Shown in pieces: positions 1 through 7,753 of a stretch of 32,958 nucleotides of DNA. Within the stretch, counting starts at the first letter, position 1; every line of letters starts with the position of its first letter. The DNA is from an uncultured Acetatifactor sp. (GTDB lineage Bacteria > Bacillota > Clostridia > Lachnospirales > Lachnospiraceae), in assembly GCA_910578815.1 (NCBI GenBank), contig CAJTSE010000017.1, forward strand, positions 43,905 through 76,862, in the 5' to 3' direction. Made by a program: the position numbers and the translations under genes. The notes under the pieces were generated by a model, which saw only the letters and a list, made by a program, of their open reading frames with translations, had not been told where the DNA came from and searched no databases.

Positions 1-55
1 CAGAGCGGACTATGTGAGTGCAACGAACAGCGAGGAAAAAAGGAATAATAGTAAA

Positions 56-1531
56 ATGAAGATCGGTTTCGACAACGAAAAATATTTAAAACTGCAATCC
101 AAGCACATCATGGAACGTATTGGTCAGTTCGGGGACAAGCTCTATCTGGAATTCGGCGGCAAGCTCTTTGATGATTATCATGCTTCCCGCGTCCTTCCCG
201 GCTTTTCTCCCGATTCAAAGCTGCAGATGCTGATGCAGCTTTCCGACTGCGCGGAGATTGTGATCGTGATCAGTGCCACAGACATAGAAAAAAACAAGGT
301 CAGAGGCGATTTAGGGATCACTTATGACGTGGATGTACTGCGTCTTCGGGAAGAATTCCTGCAAAAGGGGCTTTATGTGGGCAGTGTGGTCATTACCCAT
401 TATTCCGGCCAGAACAGCGCGGATCAGTTCAAGGCCAAGCTGGAAAAGAAAAACATTAAGGTATACCTGCACTATACCATCGAAGGTTATCCTGCCAACG
501 TGCCCCTGATTGTCAGCGAAAACGGCTACGGAAGAAACGAGTACATAGAAACCGCAAGGCCTTTGGTGGTAATTACCGCCCCCGGCCCCGGCAGCGGGAA
601 AATGGCTACCTGCCTCTCCCAGCTCTACCATGATAACCTCCGGGGAATCAAGGCAGGCTATGCAAAGTTTGAAACTTTCCCCATATGGAACATCCCTTTA
701 AAGCACCCCATCAATCTTGCTTATGAGGCGGCGACGGCGGACTTAAATGATGTAAACATGATTGATCCTTTCCACCTGGAAGCCTATGGAGAAACGGCCG
801 TAAATTATAACAGGGATATAGAAATTTTCCCCGTATTAAACGCTATTTTTGAAGGAATTTACGGAAGTAATCCCTATAAATCTCCAACGGACATGGGCGT
901 AAACATGGCGGGAAACTGCATTGTTGATGACGACATATGCTGCCATGCCTCCAACATGGAAATCATAAGACGGTATTATGCCACCTTAAACAAGGTGATA
1001 CGGGACGAAGCTTCCGATAACGAGGTATACAAGATTGAACTGCTCATGAAGCAGGCCAAGATTTCCACCGATGACAGGCATGTAACCCTTGCATGCAAAC
1101 AACGGGCGGAAAAGCTGGGAGTTCCCACCGCCGCCATCGAGCTTCCTGACGGAGAAATCATTACCTCCAAGACCTCCGACTTTCTGGGAGCTTCCGCTGC
1201 TCTTTTATTAAACGCCCTGAAACACCTTGCCGGCATTGACCATGACCAAAAGCTGATTCAGCCCGATGCCATAGAACCCATTCAGGATTTAAAGGTACGT
1301 TATCTTGGCGGTAAAAATCCCAGGCTGCATACGGATGAGGTGCTGATTGCACTCTCTCTTGCCGCCGCCACAGACACCACTGCCAGACACGCCCTGGAAC
1401 AGCTTCCCAATTTAAAGGGATGCCAGGTACATACTTCGGTAATGCTTTCCGAGGTAGACATTAAGATCTACAAAAGATTGGGCGTGGACCTCACAAGCGA
1501 GCCCGTCCAAACCACAAAAAAAAGATATTAA
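56..1531 (+). CDS. DUF1846 domain-containing protein
   Basis: Protein of about 491 residues matching the DUF1846 family (PF08903) over its whole length, recognised from the N-terminal MKIGFDNEKYLKLQS and the following FGGKLFDDYHASRVLPGF segment. The family is widespread in Firmicutes; I know of no proven function. A glycine-rich stretch APGPGSGKMATCLSQLYHD near residue 180 resembles a nucleotide-binding loop, but I would not call it a P-loop with confidence. An in-frame GTG at 14 would add 14 residues that are not family-like. The ATG at 56 has AGGAA about ten bases upstream and matches the family start, so I chose it. It is followed 119 bases later by pyrG on the same strand, with hairpins between. 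It appears complete and cytoplasmic, with no signal peptide or membrane segment. Confidence 0.88.
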   Translation: MKIGFDNEKYLKLQSKHIMERIGQFGDKLYLEFGGKLFDDYHASRVLPGFSPDSKLQMLMQLSDCAEIVIVISATDIEKNKVRGDLGITYDVDVLRLREEFLQKGLYVGSVVITHYSGQNSADQFKAKLEKKNIKVYLHYTIEGYPANVPLIVSENGYGRNEYIETARPLVVITAPGPGSGKMATCLSQLYHDNLRGIKAGYAKFETFPIWNIPLKHPINLAYEAATADLNDVNMIDPFHLEAYGETAVNYNRDIEIFPVLNAIFEGIYGSNPYKSPTDMGVNMAGNCIVDDDICCHASNMEIIRRYYATLNKVIRDEASDNEVYKIELLMKQAKISTDDRHVTLACKQRAEKLGVPTAAIELPDGEIITSKTSDFLGASAALLLNALKHLAGIDHDQKLIQPDAIEPIQDLKVRYLGGKNPRLHTDEVLIALSLAAATDTTARHALEQLPNLKGCQVHTSVMLSEVDIKIYKRLGVDLTSEPVQTTKKRY

Positions 1532-1532
1532 G

Positions 1533-1570
1533 GAACTGTCCAAAAATAGCAAGTTATTAATGAACAGTTC
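1533..1570. repeat. Short inverted repeat after the DUF1846 gene
   Basis: GAACTGT (1533-1539) is mirrored by ACAGTTC (1564-1570) around an AT-rich loop. There is no T-run typical of an intrinsic terminator. It could be a weak terminator or a remnant of a small inverted-repeat element. The arms resemble insertion-sequence ends only loosely. Confidence 0.4.
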
Positions 1571-1587
1571 TTAAGATAGGCAAAGCT

Positions 1588-1617
1588 GCCTGTGCCCCCG
1601 CACTGCCCGGCACAGGC
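1588..1617. terminator. Hairpin in the DUF1846-pyrG intergenic region
   Basis: A perfect 9-bp inverted repeat, GCCTGTGCC (1588-1596) and GGCACAGGC (1609-1617), has a 12-base loop. It is framed by a second complementary pair, AAGATA (1573-1578) and TATCTT (1620-1625). The downstream ATTATCTTT is only moderately T-rich. It may terminate the DUF1846 transcript or act in the pyrG leader. In other Firmicutes pyrG is controlled by CTP-sensitive attenuation, but the sequence here does not show that mechanism. Confidence 0.5.
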
Positions 1618-1650
1618 ATTATCTTTGGGCAATGCAGAAAAGAGGAGTTT

Positions 1651-3273
1651 ATGGCAGTAAAATATGTTTTTGTAACCGGAGGCGTTGTCTCCGGCCTGGG
1701 GAAGGGAATCACCGCCGCATCTTTGGGAAGGCTGCTGAAGGCCAGGGGTTATAAGGTGACCATGCAGAAATTTGATCCGTACATCAATATTGATCCGGGC
1801 ACCATGAATCCTATCCAGCACGGAGAGGTGTTTGTAACCGACGACGGAGCCGAGACAGATTTGGATCTGGGGCATTATGAACGATTTATTGATGAAAGCC
1901 TTGACAAAAATTCCAACGTAACCACCGGTAAGGTTTACTGGTCCGTATTGCAGAAAGAGCGCCGGGGAGACTACGGCGGCGGCACCGTACAGGTCATCCC
2001 CCATATCACCAATGAGATCAAGAGCCGGTTTTACCGGAATTTCACCGATCCCGACACCCGCATAGCTATCATTGAGGTGGGCGGTACAGTGGGCGATATT
2101 GAAAGCCAGCCCTTCCTGGAGTCCATCCGCCAGTTCCAGCATGACGTAGGGCATGAAAACGCCATTTTGATTCATGTGACCCTGATCCCTTATCTAAATG
2201 CCTCTCAGGAGCTGAAGACAAAGCCCACCCAGGCCAGCGTCAAGGACCTGCAGGGAATGGGCATCCAGCCGGACATCATTGTCTGCCGCAGCGAACATCC
2301 TTTGGAGCAGGGAATCAAGGATAAAATCTCCCTGTTCTGCAATGTACCCAGCAACAGAGTACTGCAGAATCTGGATGTGGAATATCTTTACGAAGCGCCT
2401 CTGGCTATGGAAAGGGAACATCTTGCCCAGGCGGTCTGTGAATGCCTGCACCTGGACTGTCCGGAACCAGACTTAAAGGACTGGGAAAAAATGGTGGAGG
2501 ATTTAAAGCATCCCATGAATGAGGTGCAGATTGCCTTAGTGGGTAAATATGTGGCCCTGCACGATGCCTATATCAGCGTGGTGGAGGCCTTAAAGCACGG
2601 CGGTATCGGCAACCGCACCACCGTTCACATCAAATGGATTGACTCCGAAACCGTGACTATGGAAAATGCAGACCGACTCCTGTCCGACGTCAACGGCATT
2701 CTGATTCCCGGCGGCTTCGGCTCAAGGGGCATTGAAGGCAAAATTCTGGCTATTCAATACGCCCGCACTCACAAAAAGCCCCTGCTGGGCCTGTGTCTGG
2801 GTATGCAGCTTACCATTGTGGAATATGCACGAAATGTGCTGGGATATAACGACGCCCACAGCATCGAGCTGGACCCCAATACCACACACCCCGTAATTGC
2901 ACTGATGCCGGATCAGAACAACGTGGAGGATATTGGCGGCACCCTGCGGCTGGGCGCATATCCCTGCGTGCTGGACAAAAGTTCAAAAGCCTTTGCGCTT
3001 TACGGTGAGGAAACAGTTTATGAAAGACACCGCCATCGTTACGAAGTAAACAACGACTATCGGGCCGCCCTCACCGAAAAGGGACTGCGCCTTTCCGGCA
3101 CCTCACCTGACGGACGCATTGTGGAAATGTGTGAAATTACGGACTATCCCTTCTATGTGGCCACTCAGGGGCACCCGGAATTAAAATCCCGCCCCAACAG
3201 ACCGCATCCCTTGTTCAAGGGCTTTGTAGCCGCAGCCCTGCAGGATAAGGAATCCCGTTTACAGCTTCTTTAA
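1651..3273 (+). CDS. pyrG: CTP synthase (glutamine-hydrolysing)
   Basis: Full-length CTP synthase of 540 residues, usual for the family. It converts UTP to CTP using ATP and ammonia released from glutamine, the last step of de novo CTP synthesis. The N-terminal synthetase domain (about 1-270) opens with KYVFVTGGVVSGLGKGI, which carries the ATP-binding loop. The C-terminal class I glutamine amidotransferase domain (about 290-540) shows the oxyanion region IPGGFGSRG, the nucleophile motif GLCLGMQ, and the catalytic HPE in ATQGHPELKSRP. The start ATG follows GAGGAG by a few bases. The last 15 bases overlap the end of the convergent YitT gene. It is a cytoplasmic tetramer in known relatives. Nothing is truncated or unusual. 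Confidence 0.98.
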   Translation: MAVKYVFVTGGVVSGLGKGITAASLGRLLKARGYKVTMQKFDPYINIDPGTMNPIQHGEVFVTDDGAETDLDLGHYERFIDESLDKNSNVTTGKVYWSVLQKERRGDYGGGTVQVIPHITNEIKSRFYRNFTDPDTRIAIIEVGGTVGDIESQPFLESIRQFQHDVGHENAILIHVTLIPYLNASQELKTKPTQASVKDLQGMGIQPDIIVCRSEHPLEQGIKDKISLFCNVPSNRVLQNLDVEYLYEAPLAMEREHLAQAVCECLHLDCPEPDLKDWEKMVEDLKHPMNEVQIALVGKYVALHDAYISVVEALKHGGIGNRTTVHIKWIDSETVTMENADRLLSDVNGILIPGGFGSRGIEGKILAIQYARTHKKPLLGLCLGMQLTIVEYARNVLGYNDAHSIELDPNTTHPVIALMPDQNNVEDIGGTLRLGAYPCVLDKSSKAFALYGEETVYERHRHRYEVNNDYRAALTEKGLRLSGTSPDGRIVEMCEITDYPFYVATQGHPELKSRPNRPHPLFKGFVAAALQDKESRLQLL

Positions 3274-4176
3274 ATAATTTCCGTCCACACTGACCCCTTC
3301 GTTTACCACAATAAACGCATTGGGGTCATGCTTGTGGATGATGCTTTTCAGTCGGTTTACCTCATACTTGGACAGCAGAATATATAAAACATGAGAACGG
3401 TCATAGGTGTATGCGCCCAGAGCGGACCATTTGGTAATCCCCCTTCCCACCTCATTGAAGACCTCTTTCTCCAGGGCCGTAGTGTCCGCCTTGGTGATGA
3501 CATTGACCTCCACATTGATATTCTGGGTGTGCATCCGGTCCATGGCCACGGAATACACCGCGGCGTAAATGACGGAATAAAGCACCACATCTACGTCAAA
3601 CAGAAACAGGCAGGTGCCGTACAGAGCCAGATTCACAAACAGACTTACCTTTCCCACGCTGAAATCTCTTTTCCATTTGGTCAGCAGCACGCCGATCACA
3701 TCCATACCGCCCCCGGAGGATCCCATACGAAGCATAATTCCCACACCCGCGCCGGAAATAATTCCTCCCACTACGCAGGAAGCCATCACGTCCTCCACCA
3801 CCGCGCCCACGGGAATCACGGACATAAAGAGGGTCATTGCGGACACGGCCAGCACCGTCTTTGCAAAAAAGGCCCGCCCAATTCTGGCAAAGGCTACAAT
3901 AAAAATCGGAATGTTCATGATATAATAAATAATACCGGCTATATCAAAATTACTGAAATCAAGATGAAACAGCTCCGCCAGCAGTGTACGGATCACCTGA
4001 CAGATTCCCATCAGTCCGCCGGTGTACAGCCCTGATGGCACCATAAAGAGATTGATACCCACTGCATAAAGAAAGGCGCCCAGAACGCTGAACAGGCATC
4101 TTTTCCCCTCGTAAACAACTGCTGCCTTTTTCATTTTGCTTTTTGCTTCCGCTTCCATCTCTGTTTCGTCCTCCAT
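3259..4176 (-). CDS. YitT family membrane protein (DUF161/DUF2179)
   Basis: 305-residue membrane protein of the YitT family. An N-terminal block has several hydrophobic segments starting near residue 27 (FSVLGAFLYAVGINLFMVPSGLYTGGLMG) and is followed by a cytoplasmic C-terminal DUF2179 domain (about 215-305, including ISKHDPN-like SIIHKHDPNAFIVV). The GLYTGG and MGSSGGGMDVIG glycine motifs are family hallmarks. The transport or signalling role is not established for this family. The ATG at 4176 has AAGGGG about 13 bases upstream. Internal ATGs at codons 7 and 15 are alternatives, because the first 14 residues are acidic and not conserved-looking. It converges on pyrG with a 15-base overlap. 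Upstream lies a dense set of inverted repeats. Confidence 0.9.
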   Translation of the reverse strand: MEDETEMEAEAKSKMKKAAVVYEGKRCLFSVLGAFLYAVGINLFMVPSGLYTGGLMGICQVIRTLLAELFHLDFSNFDIAGIIYYIMNIPIFIVAFARIGRAFFAKTVLAVSAMTLFMSVIPVGAVVEDVMASCVVGGIISGAGVGIMLRMGSSGGGMDVIGVLLTKWKRDFSVGKVSLFVNLALYGTCLFLFDVDVVLYSVIYAAVYSVAMDRMHTQNINVEVNVITKADTTALEKEVFNEVGRGITKWSALGAYTYDRSHVLYILLSKYEVNRLKSIIHKHDPNAFIVVNEGVSVDGNYLKKL

Positions 4177-4196
4177 AAATCACGCTAATCCCCTTG

Positions 4197-4345
4197 CCAC
4201 GGCCCTGCCGCGACTCAAAACCCCAAGGCGAACAAGTTCGCAAGGTCAACAAGTTGACCTGTGAGAAATGCCAAGTTTTTAGCATTCCTTTCACACTTCC
4301 AGACATGCCGGCACAGCCGGCACAAACAATCTGTGAAACCAAAGC
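4197..4345. repeat. Cluster of inverted repeats between trmB and the YitT gene
   Basis: The 191-base gap contains several palindromes in series. They are GCGAACAAGTTCGC (4228-4241), AGGTCAACAAGTTGACCT (4243-4260), an AATGC/GCATT pair around 4267-4287, and GCCGGCACAGCCGGC around 4308-4322. The last lies inside an outer TTTCACA/TGTGAAA pair. The first two share the core AACAAGTT and sit one base apart. I see no gene here. It resembles a dispersed intergenic repeat or a structured RNA in the YitT leader (minus strand). Confidence 0.6.
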
Positions 4346-4367
4346 GCATAGGTCGCACTTGGACTGC

Positions 4368-5012
4368 TCAAAAGGTTATAATATACTTGCAGATGGGATT
4401 TCCCAGGGCGGAGAATTTCTCTTCATACTCCGTCATCACGTTTCCTTCCATCAGCTTTGCATCCCCATGCAGATCATAGGTGATTACCTCCGCCTTCCAG
4501 CCGGCAGGTTCGATCTCTTCCACGGCAAAATCAAACAATACCCTGTTGTCGGTCTTAAACTCCAGCCTGCCGCCCTGCTTTAAAATACGGGCGTAGCGGG
4601 CAAGAAACTCCCTTGAAGGAAGCCTTCTTTTGGCATGTCTGTCCTTAGGCCAGGGATCGGAGAAATTCAAATAAATCCGGTCAACCTCTCCGGGTCCGAA
4701 GACCTTGTCCACATTTTCGGCATCCATACGCAGAAACTTCAGGTTTGGCAGTTCCTCCTGTTCCATTTTCTGAATCGCCCTTAAAAGCACACTGGAATAT
4801 TTTTCAATCCCCACAAAATGAATCTCCGGATGCTCCTTAGCCATAGTATGTATAAACTTACCTTTTCCCATTCCGATCTCAATATAAATCGGAGCTTCAC
4901 TGCCAAAAATCCTGTTCCATGTTCCGGGACAGGACTGCTGCACGGCTTCTTGTACAACATAAGGGCTCCCGGCGACAACTTCCCTGGAGCCTGTAATATT
5001 TTTTAATCTCAT
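4368..5012 (-). CDS. trmB: tRNA (guanine-N7-)-methyltransferase
   Basis: TrmB methylates N7 of G46 in tRNA using S-adenosylmethionine. The chosen start at 5012 gives 214 residues, the usual family length, beginning MRLKNITGSREVV. It has a clean GGAGGA Shine-Dalgarno at 5018-5023. The frame stays open upstream to 5225, but those extra residues are hydrophobic and unlike the family. The SAM-binding motif is EIGMGKGKFI (about residues 45-55). The family signature NFSDPWPKDRHAKRR is about residues 110-125. It is read away from the divergent carboxypeptidase gene and ends before a repeat-rich gap. A single-domain cytoplasmic Rossmann methyltransferase, apparently complete. Confidence 0.95.
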   Translation of the reverse strand: MRLKNITGSREVVAGSPYVVQEAVQQSCPGTWNRIFGSEAPIYIEIGMGKGKFIHTMAKEHPEIHFVGIEKYSSVLLRAIQKMEQEELPNLKFLRMDAENVDKVFGPGEVDRIYLNFSDPWPKDRHAKRRLPSREFLARYARILKQGGRLEFKTDNRVLFDFAVEEIEPAGWKAEVITYDLHGDAKLMEGNVMTEYEEKFSALGNPICKYIITF

Positions 5013-5051
5013 GACGTTCCTCCGAACATAAGGGCTTCGCCCTACAGGAAA

Positions 5052-5057
5052 ATTATA
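5052..5057 (-). promoter_or_regulatory. Candidate -10 box for trmB
   Basis: A perfect TATAAT on the minus strand lies 40 bases before the trmB start. The -35 region is poor (TTTCCT at about 17 bases). Between it and the gene is a small hairpin, AGGGCTTCGCCCT (5031-5043). Confidence 0.45.
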
Positions 5058-5153
5058 CCTTAGAAATATTAAAAAGGAAAGAGGACAAAATATTAAGCCT
5101 TTGACTTTATAAAAATTTAAAAGAAAACCTATCTGGCAAAGCAGAAGTTTCTC

Positions 5154-5162
5154 TGATATAAT
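5154..5162 (+). promoter_or_regulatory. Extended -10 promoter of the D,D-carboxypeptidase gene
   Basis: TGATATAAT is a perfect extended -10 (TGnTATAAT). The -35 region is weak, as is common with extended -10 promoters. Transcription would start near 5169, so the mRNA leader would begin almost exactly at the 83-bp repeated element. Confidence 0.6.
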
Positions 5163-5175
5163 ACCCTTACGAAGT

Positions 5176-5258
5176 ATTTGTGCCGACGGCCCATACGACA
5201 AAAAGCTTATGCTTTTCGTTGTCAAGAATTCGCAGATTGCAGAAAGGCATGGCTATTA
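5176..5258 (+). repeat. Dispersed leader element, copy A
   Basis: An 83-base stretch that recurs on the minus strand at 28754-28836 with 73 of 83 positions identical by hand alignment. It contains a 12-bp stem, ACGACAAAAAGC (5195-5206) and GCTTTTCGTTGT (5211-5222), with loop TTAT and one mismatch. It ends with a conserved GAAAGG that serves as the ribosome binding site of the following gene. No T-run follows the hairpin, so it is not an ordinary terminator. Confidence 0.8.
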
Positions 5259-6742
5259 TGACCGCTTTTATAAAATTTATAAATAAAAAACGATATACTG
5301 CTCTTTTCACCGCTCTCTTCTGTATCTGCAGCCTGTTTCTTTCTCAGGGAATTACCGCTCATGCGGACCCCTTGACCATGGATGACCGCATAGCTTCTCA
5401 GCGGGCTATGGCCATCCAGTCCAACGCAGTACCCAACTGGCCCACAGGCCCCGTAATCACCGCAGAATCTGCCATCCTCATGGAGGTCGATACTGGAACT
5501 ATACTTTACTCGAAAAATATTCATCAAAAACAATACCCCGCCAGTACCACTAAAATCCTGACCACCTTGATCGCCACGGAACAATGCTCCTTAGACGAAG
5601 TAGTCACCTTTTCCCATGACGCAGTTTTCGACACGCCCAGAGACAGTAATCATATTGCCATGGATGTGGGACAGGAACTGACCGTGGAGCAATGCCTGAA
5701 TGCGATCCTGATTCGGTCTGCCAATGAGGTTTCCTTCGCCGTAGCGGAGCATATTACAAATACTACCGACTGGAGCGTCTTCGCTGGAATGATGAATGAG
5801 CGGGCTAGAGAACTGGGCTGCTTGAATTCAAATTTTGTAAATCCCAACGGTCTCCCTGATGAAAACCACTACACTACCGCCTATGATCTGGCAATGATCG
5901 GCCGCGCTTTTTTTGCCAATGAGATGCTTTGTAAGATTACCATGACAAGAAGACTGGAAATACCAGTTTCCGAAACCATCCGAGAGGCAAAGCTGGAAAA
6001 CAACAATATGCAGCTCATTCCCGGAGGTACATACGCCTATGAAAATCTGGTAGGATGTAAGACCGGGTATACCAGCTCTGCAAGATACTGTCTTGTGTCC
6101 TGTGCGGAAAAAGACGGCATGCGTCTAATCTGCGTGGTTCTAAAGGATGAGTCTCCGTTGCAGTATGAAGATACCGTCTCTTTATTCAACTATGGTTTCA
6201 GCAATTTTGCCAAGGTAAACGTATCCCAGACGGAGACAAAATATAATATAGACGATTCTCGTGCATTTTACGGCGGCACAGATATATTCGGCAGCTCCAA
6301 GCCGTTGCTGACCCTGAACAAGGACGATTATGTTGTTATGCCCAGAACAGCCACCTTTGACGATACCGATTCCACAATTAATTATCAAACGAATGACGCC
6401 AGTCAGGCTGCTATTATTACCTACACTTATCACGGCGTGAATATCGGCTCGGTCCGGGTTGATTTTGTAGAAGATGATACGGATCAGCATATCTTTGACA
6501 CGCCGCACGGCGGCAGCAAAGACACGGCATCGGAAGGCGGCAGCCATAAGTCCGTGATTTTCATCAATATCATGCGCGTATTGATCATACCGGTAGTACT
6601 TGGCGCCGCCTTCCTGATTCTGTGCCTGACCAAGGCACTGCTTAAGAATTTCCAGTTTTCTTTCGGCGGCAGACGCATTAGAAAACGCCGAAGCAGGAAA
6701 AGACCCAAGCGGCCTAATCGGTTTCGGGATTATGACTATTAA
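5258..6742 (+). CDS. Serine-type D-Ala-D-Ala carboxypeptidase (penicillin-binding protein, DacF-like)
   Basis: 494-residue low-molecular-weight penicillin-binding protein of the peptidase S11 family, which trims the terminal D-Ala from peptidoglycan stem peptides outside the membrane. The signal peptide is about residues 1-37, ending near AHA. The active-site motifs are all present: STTK (96-99, nucleophile Ser96), SAN (154-156) and KTG (268-270). After a beta-rich domain comes a C-terminal membrane segment (about 435-460) and an Arg/Lys-rich tail, so it is anchored at its C terminus by a true transmembrane helix. The ATG at 5258 has GAAAGG ten bases upstream. The ATG at 5249 is too close to that site, and the longer frame from 5180 runs through the repeated leader element. 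The 3' end overlaps the convergent exonuclease by 29 bases. Confidence 0.93.
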   Translation: MTAFIKFINKKRYTALFTALFCICSLFLSQGITAHADPLTMDDRIASQRAMAIQSNAVPNWPTGPVITAESAILMEVDTGTILYSKNIHQKQYPASTTKILTTLIATEQCSLDEVVTFSHDAVFDTPRDSNHIAMDVGQELTVEQCLNAILIRSANEVSFAVAEHITNTTDWSVFAGMMNERARELGCLNSNFVNPNGLPDENHYTTAYDLAMIGRAFFANEMLCKITMTRRLEIPVSETIREAKLENNNMQLIPGGTYAYENLVGCKTGYTSSARYCLVSCAEKDGMRLICVVLKDESPLQYEDTVSLFNYGFSNFAKVNVSQTETKYNIDDSRAFYGGTDIFGSSKPLLTLNKDDYVVMPRTATFDDTDSTINYQTNDASQAAIITYTYHGVNIGSVRVDFVEDDTDQHIFDTPHGGSKDTASEGGSHKSVIFINIMRVLIIPVVLGAAFLILCLTKALLKNFQFSFGGRRIRKRRSRKRPKRPNRFRDYDY

Positions 6743-7691
6743 AATGTTTCTGCCGTGCATTCTGTCTTTTTACCAGCGCACTGCGGTTTTTAAGCTTGGC
6801 CGCGTCCTCCTGGGATATAAACTTAGTAGTCTTTACGATATAGACTCTGCCTTCCCCCGATTTGCGGACTCTGATCTTTGCTTTTAAATACCCGTGCTTT
6901 TCACAATAAGCCAGGCAATAATAATGCCGCCCGTTCGGCGTAAACCATTTCACCTTCTTTTTTAGATTTCTGTGGCAGAGATAGCATTTGCTGGACATTA
7001 CTTCCCCGTCTCGAAACGCATCCTCCCTGCTCTCGAACTCTCTGGAAATATATTTTGTATAATTTTCAAACCTGGCCCTGATCTCCTGCTCTCTGTTTTT
7101 AGGAAGATGAAAAACATCATAAGATAAATATCCCATAACCTCCCCATGCTGCCTTGCAATCACCTTTAAAAGCTTAGCAGTATAATAGGCATCACCAAAG
7201 GCTCTGTGGAAAGGAATATCTTTCTCGATTCCCAGCTTATCCACGGCATACTCCAAAGCACGTCTTGATTTTCCATCCTCATAAGCAAGACTGAACAGCT
7301 TCTGCACATCCAAAAATGCTATTGGCCTGTCTGACATCGGTGTCATATTGTAAAACTGCATGTTTTTCTGGAGCTCTGTCAAGTCCATTGCGCCCCATGT
7401 GCAAAAAAGGTAATTCTCCGCTCCGCACCACTGCAGAAAATCCTCTGCCACCTTTGGAAAAGGATCTCCCCGTTGAAGCTCCTGCATCTCAAGATGAACC
7501 AGCCTGCTTGTGATCTGGTTCATCTCTTTATATACCTCCGGCTTAACAAGACGGTTAAATTCATGTACCATGACATACATGTCATTTAACATGACAGCCC
7601 CAATTTCAATGATCTCAAAATCTAACTTCGGCGTTTCCTCCGCGTCAGTTTTGTTTTGGTTCCACTCCAGATCCAATACAATATAATTCAT
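6714..7691 (-). CDS. DEDDh-family 3'-5' exonuclease
   Basis: 325-residue protein whose first 190 residues form an RNase T/DnaQ-like exonuclease domain. Visible catalytic acidic residues are D7 and E9 in MNYIVLDLEW, an Asp in GAMDLTELQ, and the His and Asp of HRAFGDAYYTA, giving the DEDDh set. The domain resembles KapD/ERI-1-type exoribonucleases, so an RNA 3' trimming role is likely but inferred. The C-terminal 120 residues contain a CYLCHRNLKKK segment and a later CLAYCEKHG, possibly a small zinc site. The start at 7691 has AAGGAAG seven bases upstream; an extension to 7712 lacks one. It is the last gene of the proS operon, 62 bases after the hydrolase, and its end overlaps the carboxypeptidase gene. 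Confidence 0.85.
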   Translation of the reverse strand: MNYIVLDLEWNQNKTDAEETPKLDFEIIEIGAVMLNDMYVMVHEFNRLVKPEVYKEMNQITSRLVHLEMQELQRGDPFPKVAEDFLQWCGAENYLFCTWGAMDLTELQKNMQFYNMTPMSDRPIAFLDVQKLFSLAYEDGKSRRALEYAVDKLGIEKDIPFHRAFGDAYYTAKLLKVIARQHGEVMGYLSYDVFHLPKNREQEIRARFENYTKYISREFESREDAFRDGEVMSSKCYLCHRNLKKKVKWFTPNGRHYYCLAYCEKHGYLKAKIRVRKSGEGRVYIVKTTKFISQEDAAKLKNRSALVKRQNARQKHFNSHNPETD

Positions 7692-7753
7692 TCGCAATCT
7701 TCCTTTTCGCACTTCCCGTCACGCCGCCGGGGGCACAAACCAATCCAGCGGGA

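Noticed and set aside
1588..1650. CTP-sensing attenuator of the Bacillus pyrG type
   Set aside because: The leader lacks a visible start site with GGGC and a terminator followed by a T-run, so only a generic hairpin is reported.
3391..4035. Long plus-strand frame opposite the YitT gene
   Set aside because: It is antisense to a well-recognised gene and its product is His/Gly/Gln-rich without any family pattern.
4197..4345. tRNA or tRNA-like gene among the inverted repeats
   Set aside because: No cloverleaf with a TTCRANY T-loop and acceptor stem could be formed.
5013..5225. N-terminal extension of trmB up to 5225
   Set aside because: The added residues are unlike TrmB and run antisense through the repeated leader element; the ATG at 5012 has a perfect GGAGGA site and gives family length.
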